Part shown: positions 9,859 through 19,174 of the stretch, piece by piece | How the letters are laid out: every line of letters begins with the position of its first letter | How positions within the stretch are numbered: position 1 is the first letter of the stretch | From: Mesorhizobium sp. YM1C-6-2 | GTDB lineage: Bacteria; Pseudomonadota; Alphaproteobacteria; Rhizobiales; Rhizobiaceae | Direction: 5' to 3' | Length of the DNA: 64,000 nt | Assembly (NCBI RefSeq): GCF_003666685.1 | Contig: NZ_RCIZ01000012.1 | Location: 62,001-126,000, forward strand | Program-made: the position numbers and the translations under genes | The notes under the pieces: generated by a model | What the model was told of the DNA's origin: nothing | The model's input: only the letters and a program-made list of their open reading frames with translations | Database searches by the model: none

Positions 9859-9871
9859 AGGGCCTGTCGAT

Positions 9872-11980
9872 CTACCCCGCCCTCAGCAGCCTCACCGCTT
9901 CGTCCCGCCCGAACAGATAGAGCAGCACGCGCAGCGCCTTGCCGCGCCCGCTCTGCAGTTCCGGATCCCGGGCAAGGATCAGCCTGGCATCGTCGCGCGC
10001 CACTTCCAGCAGGTCGGAATGGAATTCGATCCGCGCCACCTGGAAGCCCGGCGTGCCGGATTGCCTGGTGCCCAGCAGCTCGCCCTCGCCGCGTAGCTTC
10101 AGATCCTCCTCGGAGATCAAAAATCCGTCCTCGGTCTCGCGCATCACCGATAGGCGCCGCTTCGCCGTCTCGCCGAGCGGGTCCTTGTAGAGCAGCACGC
10201 AGGATGACGGTTTCGCGCCGCGCCCGACGCGCCCGCGAAGCTGATGGAGCTGCGCAAGCCCGAAGCGTTCGGCGTGCTCGATCACGATGATGGTCGCATC
10301 CGGCACGTCGACGCCGACCTCGATCACGGTCGTCGCCACGAGGATCTTGGTGTCGCCTTCCTTGAAGGCGCGCATCGCCTCGTCCTTCTCGACGCCCTTC
10401 ATGCGGCCATGCACCAGCCCGACCGCATCGCCGAATTCATGCTTCAGCGTCGCAAAGCGCTCTTCCACCGAAGTCAGCTTGATTTCATCGGAATCCTCGA
10501 CCAGCGGGCAGATCCAGTAGACTTTCTGACCCTCGGCGATGGCGTCGGAAATCCGTCCGATCAGTTGATCCATGCGGTCGAGCGGCAGCGTCACCGTCTT
10601 GATCGGCTGCCGGCCGGCCGGTTTCTCGGTCAACCTGGACACGTCCATGTCGCCGAAGGCGGTCAGCACCAGCGTGCGGGGAATGGGCGTCGCCGTCATC
10701 ACCAGCATGTCCGGCGCATCGCCCTTGGCGGTGATCGCCAGCCGCTGGTGCACGCCGAAGCGGTGCTGCTCGTCGACCACCGCCAGCACGAGGTCGCGGA
10801 ACGTCACGTGCTCCTGGAACAGCGCATGCGTGCCGACCACGATGTCGATCGACCCGTCCTCCAGCTCGGCCAGCGTGGCGCTGCGTTCCTTGCCTTTCTC
10901 ACGGCTGGTGAGGATCGCGACCTTCAGCCCGGCGCGCTCGGCGAGCGGCGTTATCGTCGCCAGATGCTGCCGCGCCAGGATCTCGGTCGGCGCCATCAGC
11001 GCCGCCTGTCCGCCGGCCTCCACCGCCCTCGCCATGGCGAGCAGCGCCACCACCGTCTTGCCTGAGCCGACGTCGCCCTGCAACAGCCGCAGCATGCGCT
11101 CGGGGTCGGCGAGGTCGGCATTTATCTCGGCCAGCGCGAATTCCTGCGAGGGCGTCAGCGAATAGGGCAGCGCCTTGCGGATCGCGTCCTCGATCTTCCC
11201 GTCGCCGGTCAGCGGCCGCCCCGACAGCCGGCGGATGTTGGCGCGCATCAGCGCCAGCGAGAGCTGCCCGGCCAGGAATTCGTCATAGGCGATCCGCCGC
11301 CATGCCGAGGTCTCCGGCGACACGTCGAGCGGATCGGCTGGATCGTGCAGCCGCTTCAGTGCGGCCTCGAACGTCGGAAAGGTCTGCTTCTTGGCGACCG
11401 CCGGGTCGAGCCAGTCGGGCAGGGCAGGGAGCCGCGCCAGCGCCTGGCCGATCGCGCGCCTGAGCACCTTGCCCGACAGCCCGGCCGTCAGCGGATAGAC
11501 CGGCTCGACCAGCGGCAGGCTGTCGGCGCCGGCCAGCGGCGCGATGTGGTCGGGATGCACCATGCTCGGCCGGCCGTTGAACCATTCCATGCGGCCCGAT
11601 ACGACGACGTGCTCGCCGACTGGCATCTGCTTCTCCAGATAGGCGGCATGCGCATGGAAGAAAGTGAGCGCGATCTCGCCGGTGTCGTCATGTGCGTAGA
11701 CCCGGTAGGGCACCGAGCGATTGCCGCGCGGCGGCGGCTGGTGCCGGTCGATCCTGACCTCCAGCGTCACGATCGCGCCTTCGGCCGCACCTGCGATGCC
11801 CGGCCGGTTTCGCCGGTCGATCACCGAATGCGGCAGCGTGAACAGCAGGTCGCCGACCCGCGCCGATCGGTCACCGAGATCGGCCGGCACAATCTTCTCG
11901 ATCAGCGCGGCGACCTTCGGCCCGACACCCTCCAGCGAGGTGATCGGCGCAAACAGCGGATCTAGGAGTGAAGGTCTCAT
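9872..11980 (-). CDS. recG: ATP-dependent DNA helicase RecG
   Basis: RecG is a monomeric double-strand DNA translocase that remodels stalled forks and branched intermediates. The 702-residue length fits. An N-terminal wedge/OB region (about residues 60-160) precedes a superfamily 2 helicase core with Walker A GDVGSGKT, the motif II DEQH, motif III TATPIPRT and motif VI QLRGRVGRG. The C-terminal DLKLRGEGELLG segment is shared with Mfd. It is divergent from sdhE and mfd, with recG starting at 11980 and sdhE near 12073, so the short gap must hold promoters for both directions. Confidence 0.96.
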   Translation of the reverse strand: MRPSLLDPLFAPITSLEGVGPKVAALIEKIVPADLGDRSARVGDLLFTLPHSVIDRRNRPGIAGAAEGAIVTLEVRIDRHQPPPRGNRSVPYRVYAHDDTGEIALTFFHAHAAYLEKQMPVGEHVVVSGRMEWFNGRPSMVHPDHIAPLAGADSLPLVEPVYPLTAGLSGKVLRRAIGQALARLPALPDWLDPAVAKKQTFPTFEAALKRLHDPADPLDVSPETSAWRRIAYDEFLAGQLSLALMRANIRRLSGRPLTGDGKIEDAIRKALPYSLTPSQEFALAEINADLADPERMLRLLQGDVGSGKTVVALLAMARAVEAGGQAALMAPTEILARQHLATITPLAERAGLKVAILTSREKGKERSATLAELEDGSIDIVVGTHALFQEHVTFRDLVLAVVDEQHRFGVHQRLAITAKGDAPDMLVMTATPIPRTLVLTAFGDMDVSRLTEKPAGRQPIKTVTLPLDRMDQLIGRISDAIAEGQKVYWICPLVEDSDEIKLTSVEERFATLKHEFGDAVGLVHGRMKGVEKDEAMRAFKEGDTKILVATTVIEVGVDVPDATIIVIEHAERFGLAQLHQLRGRVGRGAKPSSCVLLYKDPLGETAKRRLSVMRETEDGFLISEEDLKLRGEGELLGTRQSGTPGFQVARIEFHSDLLEVARDDARLILARDPELQSGRGKALRVLLYLFGRDEAVRLLRAG

Positions 11981-12072
11981 GGCGGGAACTTAGGCAGGAA
12001 TGCCGCTCCCGCAAAGCTGACAAGGGCGTCTATCCACGCTATACGCGCCACGCGGACAGACTGGAAATGACG

Positions 12073-12351
12073 ATGAGCGGAACGACGCGATCGAGCGAGG
12101 GACTGGATCAGCGGCGGCGGAAACTCCTCTTCCGCTCCTGGCATCGCGGCATACGCGAGATGGACCTGATCCTCGGCGGCTTCGCCGATCGCGCCATCGG
12201 CTCCTTGACCGACGCCGAATTGCACCAATATGAGCATCTTCTTGAGGTGCAGGACGCCGACCTCCTCTCCTGGGTCACCGGCACGAATCCCGTCCCCGCC
12301 GCTTTCGACACCCCTTTGCTGAAGAAAATCATGGCCTCCCGGTCCGCCTAG
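12073..12351 (+). CDS. sdhE: FAD assembly factor SdhE (succinate dehydrogenase assembly factor 2)
   Basis: SdhE is a small cytoplasmic protein that promotes covalent attachment of FAD to the SdhA flavoprotein subunit. The protein is 92 residues from the ATG at 12073, chosen because GGAA lies 6 bases upstream; an ATG at 12067 would add two residues. The family motif RGxxE is visible in SWHRGIREMD, followed by the helical LTDAELHQYEHLLEVQD segment typical of the Sdh5 fold. It lies 29 bp before mfd on the same strand and probably shares its transcript. The sdh genes themselves are not in the window. Confidence 0.9.
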   Translation: MSGTTRSSEGLDQRRRKLLFRSWHRGIREMDLILGGFADRAIGSLTDAELHQYEHLLEVQDADLLSWVTGTNPVPAAFDTPLLKKIMASRSA

Positions 12352-12380
12352 AGAACGATTTCCGCCCGAAGAACGAATTC

Positions 12381-15300
12381 ATGAGCCTTCTCGAAAAAAT
12401 CGGCCTGCCCCCAGGGGGGGCCCGGGGCAGAACCGGCCAGTTCATCGTCGACGGCGTCGCCGACGGCTTCGAGGCCTTCGCGCTCGCTTCCGCCGTCGCT
12501 GAAGCCGCGCCCGACGGCCCGCTGCTCTTTGTCGCGCGCGACGGCCAGCGCCTGCCGGCAATCATCGAGGCGCTCGCCTTCGTTGCCCCCAACCTGCCGG
12601 TGCTCGAATTCCCGGCCTGGGACTGCCTGCCTTATGACCGCGTCTCGCCGGGCGCGGACGCCGCCGCCCGCCGTCTCGACGCGCTCGCCGCCATGGCGGC
12701 GCTGCGCAAGTCGCCCCACCGCGCCGTCGTCCTCACCACCGCCAATGCACTGATCCAGCGCATCCCGCCGGCCGAGATCATCGAGGCGCAGGGTTTTCGC
12801 GCGAAACCCGGCAATCAGGTCAACATGAACGAACTGACCGCGCGCCTGGAGAAATCCGGCTTCGAGCGCGTGCCGACGGTGCGCGACGTCGGCGAGTTCG
12901 CCGTGCGCGGCGGTATCCTCGACCTCTACGCGCCCGGCGCCGACGAGGCGCTGCGGCTCGACTTCTTCGGCGACACGCTGGAAACGGTGCGCACCTTCGA
13001 CGTCGCCACCCAGCGCACCACCGGCACCCGCAACGAGGTGTCGCTGCAGCCGATGACCGAGGTCACGCTGACCCCGGACACGATCAGCCGCTTCCGCCGC
13101 AACTATATCGAGACCTTCGGTGCGCCGTCCCGCGACGACGGCCTCTACGCTGCGATCAGCGAAGGCCGCCGTTTCGCCGGCATGGAGCACTGGCTGCCCT
13201 TCTATTACGAGCGCCTGGACACGCTGTTCGACTATCTGCCCGGCGCGCCTGTTGTGCTTGACCACTTGGCGCCGGAGGCGATCGACGAACGCCACAAGCT
13301 GATCGTCGACTATTACGAGGCGCGCCGCCAGCAGACCAGCGCCGGGCTGAAGGACGCCGTTCCCTACAAGCCGACCCCGCCCGGCCTGCTCTACCTGACG
13401 CCCGACGATGTCACCGCCGCGCTCGCCGACCATCTGGCCGCTGAGTTCACGCCTTTCGACGCGCCCGACGCCGGCCCGAGAGCTTTGCTCCACGCCGGTT
13501 CCCGCGCCGGCGAAAACTTCGCCGAGGAGCGCGCCGATCCCAACGCCAACGTCTTCGACGCCGCCGTCAAGCACATCGCCGCCGCCCGCGCGGCAGGCCG
13601 CCGCGTCGTCGTCGCCGGCTGGACCGACGGCTCGCTCGACCGCCTGACCCAGATCCTGGCCGAGCACCAGCTCGGCAACGTCAAGCCGGTCGCCACGCTG
13701 GCCGATGTCGAGAAGCTCGGAGCAGGGCAGGCGGGTGCCGCAGTGCTTCCCCTTGAAGCCGGCTTCGAGACGGATAGGCTGGTCGTCGTCGCCGAACAGG
13801 ACATCCTTGGCGACCGCCTCGTGCGGCGCTCGAAAAGGCGCAAGAAAGCCTCCGACTTCATCGCCGAGGCGGCCTCGCTTTCTGCCGGCGACATCGTCGT
13901 CCACGCCGATCATGGCATCGGCCGCTTCGTCGGGCTGAAGACGATCGAGGCCGCCGGCGCGCCGCATGACTGCCTGGAAATCCACTACGCCTCCGACGGC
14001 CGCCTCTATCTGCCGGTCGAGAACATCGAGCTTCTGTCGCGCTACGGCTCGGATTCGGCCGAGGCGCAGCTCGACCGCCTGGGCGGCGGCGCCTGGCAGT
14101 CGCGCAAGGCCAAGCTCAAGAAGCGCCTGCTCGAGATGGCCGGCCAGCTCATCCGGATCGCCGCCGAGCGCAAGATGCGTACTGCCGCAGCCTTCAACCC
14201 GCCCGACGGGCTCTACGGCGAGTTTTCGGCACGTTTCCCCTATGAGGAGACCGACGACCAGCAGAACGCAATCGACGCCGTGCTCGACGACCTCTCGGCC
14301 GGCCGGCCGATGGATCGGCTGGTCTGCGGCGACGTCGGTTTCGGCAAGACAGAGGTGGCGCTGCGCGCCGCCTTCGTCGCCGCCATGGAAGGCGTGCAGG
14401 TCGCGGTCGTCGTGCCGACCACGCTGCTCGCCCGCCAGCACTTCAAGACCTTCTCGCAGCGCTTCGCGGGGCTGCCGATCCGCGTCCGCCAGGCCTCGCG
14501 CCTCGTCGGCTCGAAAGAGCTCGCTGAGACCAAGAAAGGCCTCGCCGACGGAACCGTCGACATCGTCGTCGGCACGCACGCGCTGCTCGGCGCGTCCATC
14601 TCCTTCAAGAACCTCGGCCTGCTGATCGTCGACGAGGAGCAGCATTTCGGCGTCAAGCACAAGGAGCGGCTGAAGGAGCTCAGGAGCGACGTGCATGTGC
14701 TGACGCTGTCGGCCACGCCGATCCCGCGCACGCTGCAGCTCGCCCTCACAGGCGTGCGCGAGCTCTCGCTCATCGCCACGCCGCCGGTCGACCGCATGGC
14801 GGTGCGCACCTTCATCTCGCCCTTCGACGCGCTCGTCATCCGCGAGACGCTGCTGCGCGAGCGCTATCGCGGCGGCCAGAGTTTCTACGTCGTGCCACGC
14901 ATCAGCGATCTCCAGGAAATACATGATTTCCTGAAACAATCCGTTCCGGAGCTGAAGGTCGGCATCGCCCACGGCCAGATGCCGCCGGGCGAACTCGATG
15001 ACATCATGAACGCCTTCTACGACGGCCAGTACGACGTGCTTCTGTCGACGACCATCGTCGAATCCGGCCTCGACATCCCGACCGCGAACACTCTGATCGT
15101 CCACCGCGCCGACATGTTCGGCCTCGCCCAGCTCTACCAGCTCCGTGGCCGCGTCGGCCGTTCCAAGCTGCGCGCCTATGCGCTTTTCACCCTCCCGGCG
15201 AACAGGAAACTCACCGACACGGCCGACCGCCGCCTGAAAGTACTGCAGTCGCTGGACACGCTCGGCGCCGGCTTCCAGCTCGCCAGCCACGACCTCGACA

Positions 15301-15890
15301 TCCGCGGCGCCGGCAATCTCCTGGGTGAAGAGCAGTCCGGCCATATCAAGGAGGTCGGCTTCGAGCTCTACCAGCAGATGCTGGAGGAGGCGGTGGCCGA
15401 AATCCGCGACACCGGCGAGGCGGTCGACGGCGGCTGGTCGCCGCAGATCACCGTCGGCACCGCCGTCATGATCCCCGAGGGATACGTGCCCGACCTGCAG
15501 CTCAGGCTCGCGCTCTACCGTCGCCTCGGCGATCTGGAAACGCCGGAGGAGATCGACGCCTTCGGCGCCGAACTCATCGACCGCTTCGGCCCGCTGCCGG
15601 ACGAGGTGCAGCACCTCCTGAAGATCGTCTTCATCAAGGCGCTCTGCCGCCAGGCCAACGTGGAAAAGCTCGACGCCGGGCCGAAGGGCGTGGTCATCCA
15701 TTTCCGCGAGAAGAAATTCCCCGATCCGGCCGGCCTCGTCCGCTACATCGGCGAGCAGGGCTCGCTGGCCAAGATCAGGCCGGACCACTCAATCGTCTTC
15801 ATGCGCGACTGGCCGAACCCCGAAAAGCGCCTTGCCGGCTCGGCGGTGGTCATGACCCAGCTCGCGCGGATGGCAGCAAAAGCGGCCTAG
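12381..15890 (+). CDS. mfd: Transcription-repair coupling factor Mfd
   Basis: Mfd removes RNA polymerase stalled at DNA lesions and recruits UvrA. The 1169-residue protein has the whole family layout: an N-terminal UvrB-homology module (residues 1-350), the RNA polymerase interaction domain (with VVHADHGIGRFVGL), an SF2 motor with Walker A GDVGFGKTE, motif II DEEQHFG, motif III SATPIPRTLQ and motif VI LRGRVGRSK, then the TRG motif and the C-terminal autoinhibitory domain. A run of seven G near 12414-12420 gives a PPGGARG linker near the N-terminus, which is a likely spot for indel errors, but the frame is intact. It follows sdhE closely. Confidence 0.97.
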   Translation: MSLLEKIGLPPGGARGRTGQFIVDGVADGFEAFALASAVAEAAPDGPLLFVARDGQRLPAIIEALAFVAPNLPVLEFPAWDCLPYDRVSPGADAAARRLDALAAMAALRKSPHRAVVLTTANALIQRIPPAEIIEAQGFRAKPGNQVNMNELTARLEKSGFERVPTVRDVGEFAVRGGILDLYAPGADEALRLDFFGDTLETVRTFDVATQRTTGTRNEVSLQPMTEVTLTPDTISRFRRNYIETFGAPSRDDGLYAAISEGRRFAGMEHWLPFYYERLDTLFDYLPGAPVVLDHLAPEAIDERHKLIVDYYEARRQQTSAGLKDAVPYKPTPPGLLYLTPDDVTAALADHLAAEFTPFDAPDAGPRALLHAGSRAGENFAEERADPNANVFDAAVKHIAAARAAGRRVVVAGWTDGSLDRLTQILAEHQLGNVKPVATLADVEKLGAGQAGAAVLPLEAGFETDRLVVVAEQDILGDRLVRRSKRRKKASDFIAEAASLSAGDIVVHADHGIGRFVGLKTIEAAGAPHDCLEIHYASDGRLYLPVENIELLSRYGSDSAEAQLDRLGGGAWQSRKAKLKKRLLEMAGQLIRIAAERKMRTAAAFNPPDGLYGEFSARFPYEETDDQQNAIDAVLDDLSAGRPMDRLVCGDVGFGKTEVALRAAFVAAMEGVQVAVVVPTTLLARQHFKTFSQRFAGLPIRVRQASRLVGSKELAETKKGLADGTVDIVVGTHALLGASISFKNLGLLIVDEEQHFGVKHKERLKELRSDVHVLTLSATPIPRTLQLALTGVRELSLIATPPVDRMAVRTFISPFDALVIRETLLRERYRGGQSFYVVPRISDLQEIHDFLKQSVPELKVGIAHGQMPPGELDDIMNAFYDGQYDVLLSTTIVESGLDIPTANTLIVHRADMFGLAQLYQLRGRVGRSKLRAYALFTLPANRKLTDTADRRLKVLQSLDTLGAGFQLASHDLDIRGAGNLLGEEQSGHIKEVGFELYQQMLEEAVAEIRDTGEAVDGGWSPQITVGTAVMIPEGYVPDLQLRLALYRRLGDLETPEEIDAFGAELIDRFGPLPDEVQHLLKIVFIKALCRQANVEKLDAGPKGVVIHFREKKFPDPAGLVRYIGEQGSLAKIRPDHSIVFMRDWPNPEKRLAGSAVVMTQLARMAAKAA

Positions 15891-15896
15891 GCAACT

Positions 15897-15961
15897 AGCC
15901 CCTTCTCCCCGTCGCTATACGGGGAGAAGCTCCCGGCAGGGGGATGAGGGGCGGCGCCAAC
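15897..15961. repeat. Rhizobial palindromic intergenic repeat (CTTCTCCCCGT type)
   Basis: CTTCTCCCCGT and ACGGGGAGAAG form perfect arms around a short loop at 15902-15929. They are followed by a CCCGGCAGGGGGATGAGGGG tail, as in a dispersed repeat common between genes in Rhizobiales (recognised from memory). It lies directly after mfd and may act as a hairpin at the end of that transcript. Confidence 0.7.
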
Positions 15962-16022
15962 GCTTGGCATTTGCGCAAATTGGGCGTTCTGCCATTCTTC
16001 GTCTGGCAAAGCGGAGCCTTCC

Positions 16023-16430
16023 ATGACCGGCGAAACGGACCTGCAAACGCTGCTCGGCTCGATGTCGCCGGAACTGCTGCCCGGCGTCTTCGTCTTCGCC
16101 ACGCTTCCGCCCGGCACAGCCAGTCCCGCCAACCTCAACCCCGTCATGATCTTCCGCGAGCGCGAGGGCGAAACGTTGATCCTGCCTGAGGAGGAAGCAA
16201 GCGCCGCCCGCCTGTCCTTCACCTTCCCCAGCCGCATGATCACGCTGAACGTCCATTCCTCGCTCGACGCTGTCGGTTTCCTCGCAGTGATCACCACGCG
16301 GCTGGCGGCAGCCGGCATGGGCGTGAACCCGGTATCGGCCTATTTCCACGATCATCTCTTCGTGCCCGCCGGCCGGGCGGGGGAAGCGATGGCCGTCCTC
16401 CACGCATTTGCTGTCGAGAAACGAGGATAG
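16023..16430 (+). CDS. ACT domain-containing protein (DUF2241-like)
   Basis: The 135-residue soluble protein fits the small bacterial family of tandem ACT-like domains. The first half holds SPELLPGVFVFATLPPG. The second half has the conserved SSLDAVGFLAVITTRLAAAG and FHDHLFVPAGRA, where the helix-strand order suits a ligand-binding ACT fold. These proteins are thought to bind small ligands such as amino acids; the ligand here is unknown. It lies between mfd and an oppositely oriented DsbA-family gene, with only a few bases between the two stops. Confidence 0.8.
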   Translation: MTGETDLQTLLGSMSPELLPGVFVFATLPPGTASPANLNPVMIFREREGETLILPEEEASAARLSFTFPSRMITLNVHSSLDAVGFLAVITTRLAAAGMGVNPVSAYFHDHLFVPAGRAGEAMAVLHAFAVEKRG

Positions 16431-16434
16431 TGCG

Positions 16435-17109
16435 CTATGCGTCCAGTTCGCCCCGCGCCTTGGCCGCGGCGATCTGCCGGATCGCGTCCGTGAGCGTCGA
16501 GACATCCTGGGCGCCCATCACCGCGTATTTGCCCTCGAACAGGAAGCAGGGCACACCGGTGACGCCCATGCGTGACGCCGTCGCAGCCTCGTTGGCCACC
16601 GCCTCGCTGTCGGCGTCGCCGGCAAGCAGGCTCTCCACCACCGCCGCCTCCATGCCCGCCCCGCGGGCGACATCGACCAGCACGGCACGGTCGCCGATAT
16701 TCTCGCCGCGCTCGAAATAGGTCTTGAAGAGATCGCGCACGAGCCTGTTCTGCGTTTCGGCGCCTTCGGCTCCCGCCCAGCGGATGACGCGGTGCGCGTC
16801 GAGCGTGTTCGGCGACACCGTGATCGCGTCGAAGGCATAATCGATGCCTTCGGCCTTGCCGAGCGCCTCCAGCCGGGCGTGGGCGTCGCGCAGCCGGGCC
16901 TCGTCGCCGAACTTGGCTTTCATGTACGCCTTGCGGTCCGTACCCTCTGGCGGGATCGTCGGATCGAGCTGGAACGGCCGCCAGCTAACCGAGATATCCA
17001 CGTCGGGCACCGCTGCGATCGCCTTGTCGAGCCGCTTCTGGCCAAGATAGCACCAGGGGCAGACGACATCAGACACGACGTCGATCGTAAGGGTCTGTCT
17101 GTCCGCCAT
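16435..17109 (-). CDS. DsbA family oxidoreductase (FrnE-like, thioredoxin fold)
   Basis: The 224-residue cytoplasmic protein has a thioredoxin-like fold with the active site CPWC at residues 17-20 (VVCPWCYLGQ), followed by an inserted helical domain and the cis-Pro segment GVTGVPCFLFEGKY. It has no signal peptide, which matches the FrnE/2-hydroxychromene isomerase-like subgroup rather than periplasmic DsbA. Such proteins act on thiols or glutathione conjugates, and several are linked to oxidative stress. The gene lies 12 bp downstream of the peptide-binding protein gene on the same strand and may be co-transcribed with it. Confidence 0.9.
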   Translation of the reverse strand: MADRQTLTIDVVSDVVCPWCYLGQKRLDKAIAAVPDVDISVSWRPFQLDPTIPPEGTDRKAYMKAKFGDEARLRDAHARLEALGKAEGIDYAFDAITVSPNTLDAHRVIRWAGAEGAETQNRLVRDLFKTYFERGENIGDRAVLVDVARGAGMEAAVVESLLAGDADSEAVANEAATASRMGVTGVPCFLFEGKYAVMGAQDVSTLTDAIRQIAAAKARGELDA

Positions 17110-17121
17110 ATCGTCGATCCT

Positions 17122-18924
17122 CTAATTCTGTGTGTGCCACCAAGTGGGCAACTGCGATCCCTGCAGCGGCGGCGTCTCCGGCCGCTCGATCCGTTTCCAG
17201 CGGGCAATCCACTGTTCCGGCTTGAAATAGAGAGGAATGACGTAGGCGCCACTCAAAAGAACGCGATCATAGGCGCGGACCGCTTGGATGAAGTCGTCGC
17301 GCGTACGCGCATTGATAAGCGCGTCGATCATCGCGTCGACGGCGGGATCAGCGGCGCCGGCATAGTTGAAAGTGCCGGGCTTGTCCCTGGCGGTCGAGCC
17401 CCAGCGCGACAATTGCTCGACACCGGGCGAGAGCGAAGCCGTGTAATTGAAGAACATCGCGTCGAAATCGTAGTTGATCTGCCGCTGCAGGAACTGCGCC
17501 GCATCGACCGAGCGCACGGTGACCGCGATGCCGAGCTTTGCCAGCGTCTGCTGGTAGGCGACCGCGATCTGCTGGTTCTCGTTGCTCTTCAGCATGATCT
17601 CGAAGGCGACGGCCTTCCCGTCGGGCGCGATCAGATGTCCGTCCTTCAGCACGTACCCAGCCTGCTTCAGCTTCTCGAAGCCGACGCGCATGAAGGCGCG
17701 GTCGAGCCCGCTGCCGTCGGACACGGGCGGTGTCCAGCCATTGGCCATGATTTCCGGCGTCACGGCGTCGGGGAAGGGGGCAAGCAAAGCCTTCTCGGCC
17801 TCGCTCGCCGGGTTGCCTGACGACGAGAGTTCCGAATTGTCGAAGAAGCTCCTGGTGCGCGTATAGGCTCCGGAGAACAGGCTGCGGTTCGCCCATTCGA
17901 AATCGAACAGGTCGATCAGCGCGAGACGCAGCTTCGGATCCTGGAAGACCGACCGCCTTGTGTTCAGTACGATGCCGAACATCCCGGACGGCAGTCTGGT
18001 CCTCACCGTCTCCTTGATGATATCGCCGCGTTGGACAGCCGGGAAATCGTACTGGCTTGCCCAGCGGCCGCTGTTCTCGTCGATGAACACGTCCACCAGC
18101 CCCTTCTTGAACGCTTCGAACATGGCGTTCTCGTCGCGGAAATAGGTCAGCGTGATCGTGTCGTAATTGTCGAAGCCGCGCTTCGAGGGAATGTCCTTCG
18201 CCCAATAATCCGGATTGCGCTTGAACGTCAGCGAGTCGCCGGCGCGCACGGTCTCCAGCCGGTAGGGACCGCTGCCGACGATCGGCCTCAGCGTCGACTT
18301 GTCGAAGGTTGCGGCATCGACTGCGTGCTTGGGCAGGATCGGAAACAGGCCTAGGATCAGCGGCAGTTCGCGGTCGGGGTGCTTGAAGGTGAAGCGCACG
18401 CCGCGTTCGCCGACCTTCTCGACCTTGGCGACCTTGTTGGCCGTCACGCCGTAGCGTGGGATGCCTTTTTCGGCGAGAAGCTCGAAGGTGAAGATGACGT
18501 CCTCCGGTGTCACCGGCTGGCCGTCCGAGAATCTGGCCCGCTCGTCGAGCATGAACTCGGCGAAGCTGCGCTCGTCGTCCGTGTCGACTGTCTTGGCGAG
18601 CAGCGGGTAGAGCGTGAAGGGCTCGTCGGCCGAGCGCATCATCAGCGTCTCGAAGACGTTGTTGCCGAAGACGAGGTCGAGGCTGCCACGCGCCCCGCTG
18701 CCCTGGACGATGAACGGGTTGATGCTGTCGAACGTGCCCGGCCACGCATAATTGATCGTGCCGCCTTTCGGCGCGTCGGGATTGGCGTAGGGCAGGTGGG
18801 TGAAATCCGCCGGCAGCGCCGGGTCCCCATGCATGGCGATCGCATGGGAGGGCGCAGCGCCGGCGGTCCCGCTCCAGAGCGGGATGGCCAGCGCCACGAC
18901 CAGGCTCAGAACCAGGCGTCGCAT
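17122..18924 (-). CDS. Peptide ABC transporter substrate-binding protein (YejA/SBP family 5)
   Basis: The 600-residue periplasmic protein has a clear Sec signal peptide (cleavage near GAA-PSHA, about residue 24). The mature protein has the SBP_bac_5 hallmarks: LPYANPDAPKGGTI near the N-terminus, NNVFETLM, and a PIVGSGPYRLE segment. Length and the PKGGT motif resemble YejA, the binding protein for oligopeptides such as microcin C in enterobacteria. No permease or ATPase genes are adjacent, so it is either an orphan component that serves a transporter elsewhere or its partners were lost. The substrate is inferred only at the level of peptides or similar molecules. Confidence 0.88.
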   Translation of the reverse strand: MRRLVLSLVVALAIPLWSGTAGAAPSHAIAMHGDPALPADFTHLPYANPDAPKGGTINYAWPGTFDSINPFIVQGSGARGSLDLVFGNNVFETLMMRSADEPFTLYPLLAKTVDTDDERSFAEFMLDERARFSDGQPVTPEDVIFTFELLAEKGIPRYGVTANKVAKVEKVGERGVRFTFKHPDRELPLILGLFPILPKHAVDAATFDKSTLRPIVGSGPYRLETVRAGDSLTFKRNPDYWAKDIPSKRGFDNYDTITLTYFRDENAMFEAFKKGLVDVFIDENSGRWASQYDFPAVQRGDIIKETVRTRLPSGMFGIVLNTRRSVFQDPKLRLALIDLFDFEWANRSLFSGAYTRTRSFFDNSELSSSGNPASEAEKALLAPFPDAVTPEIMANGWTPPVSDGSGLDRAFMRVGFEKLKQAGYVLKDGHLIAPDGKAVAFEIMLKSNENQQIAVAYQQTLAKLGIAVTVRSVDAAQFLQRQINYDFDAMFFNYTASLSPGVEQLSRWGSTARDKPGTFNYAGAADPAVDAMIDALINARTRDDFIQAVRAYDRVLLSGAYVIPLYFKPEQWIARWKRIERPETPPLQGSQLPTWWHTQN

Positions 18925-19174
18925 GAAAAATCTCCCGAACGCAGGCCGCCTTGCACCGACCTCTTGTTGATTCGCGGACTAACCTATCACGCCTCGATGG
19001 CGCCCTTGTTTGGCGGCCATGTTTTGAATGCGGAAAAGCCGCAGGCGGGGTGGATTCGCCGCCCCTCCCGGTGTAACAGGCGGAGCAAAGTCATCCTGTT
19101 GCCTCAATTCAGCAACAGTAGCGCAGACGAGCGGCACGAGCCGCCCCGGGATCAGTTGAGAGGAATCGAACGAG

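Noticed and set aside
12348-15788. Open frame of 1146 codons on the minus strand opposite mfd
   Set aside because: It is the antisense of a complete Mfd with all motifs. High GC makes long antisense frames common; the translation is low in complexity and has no motifs.
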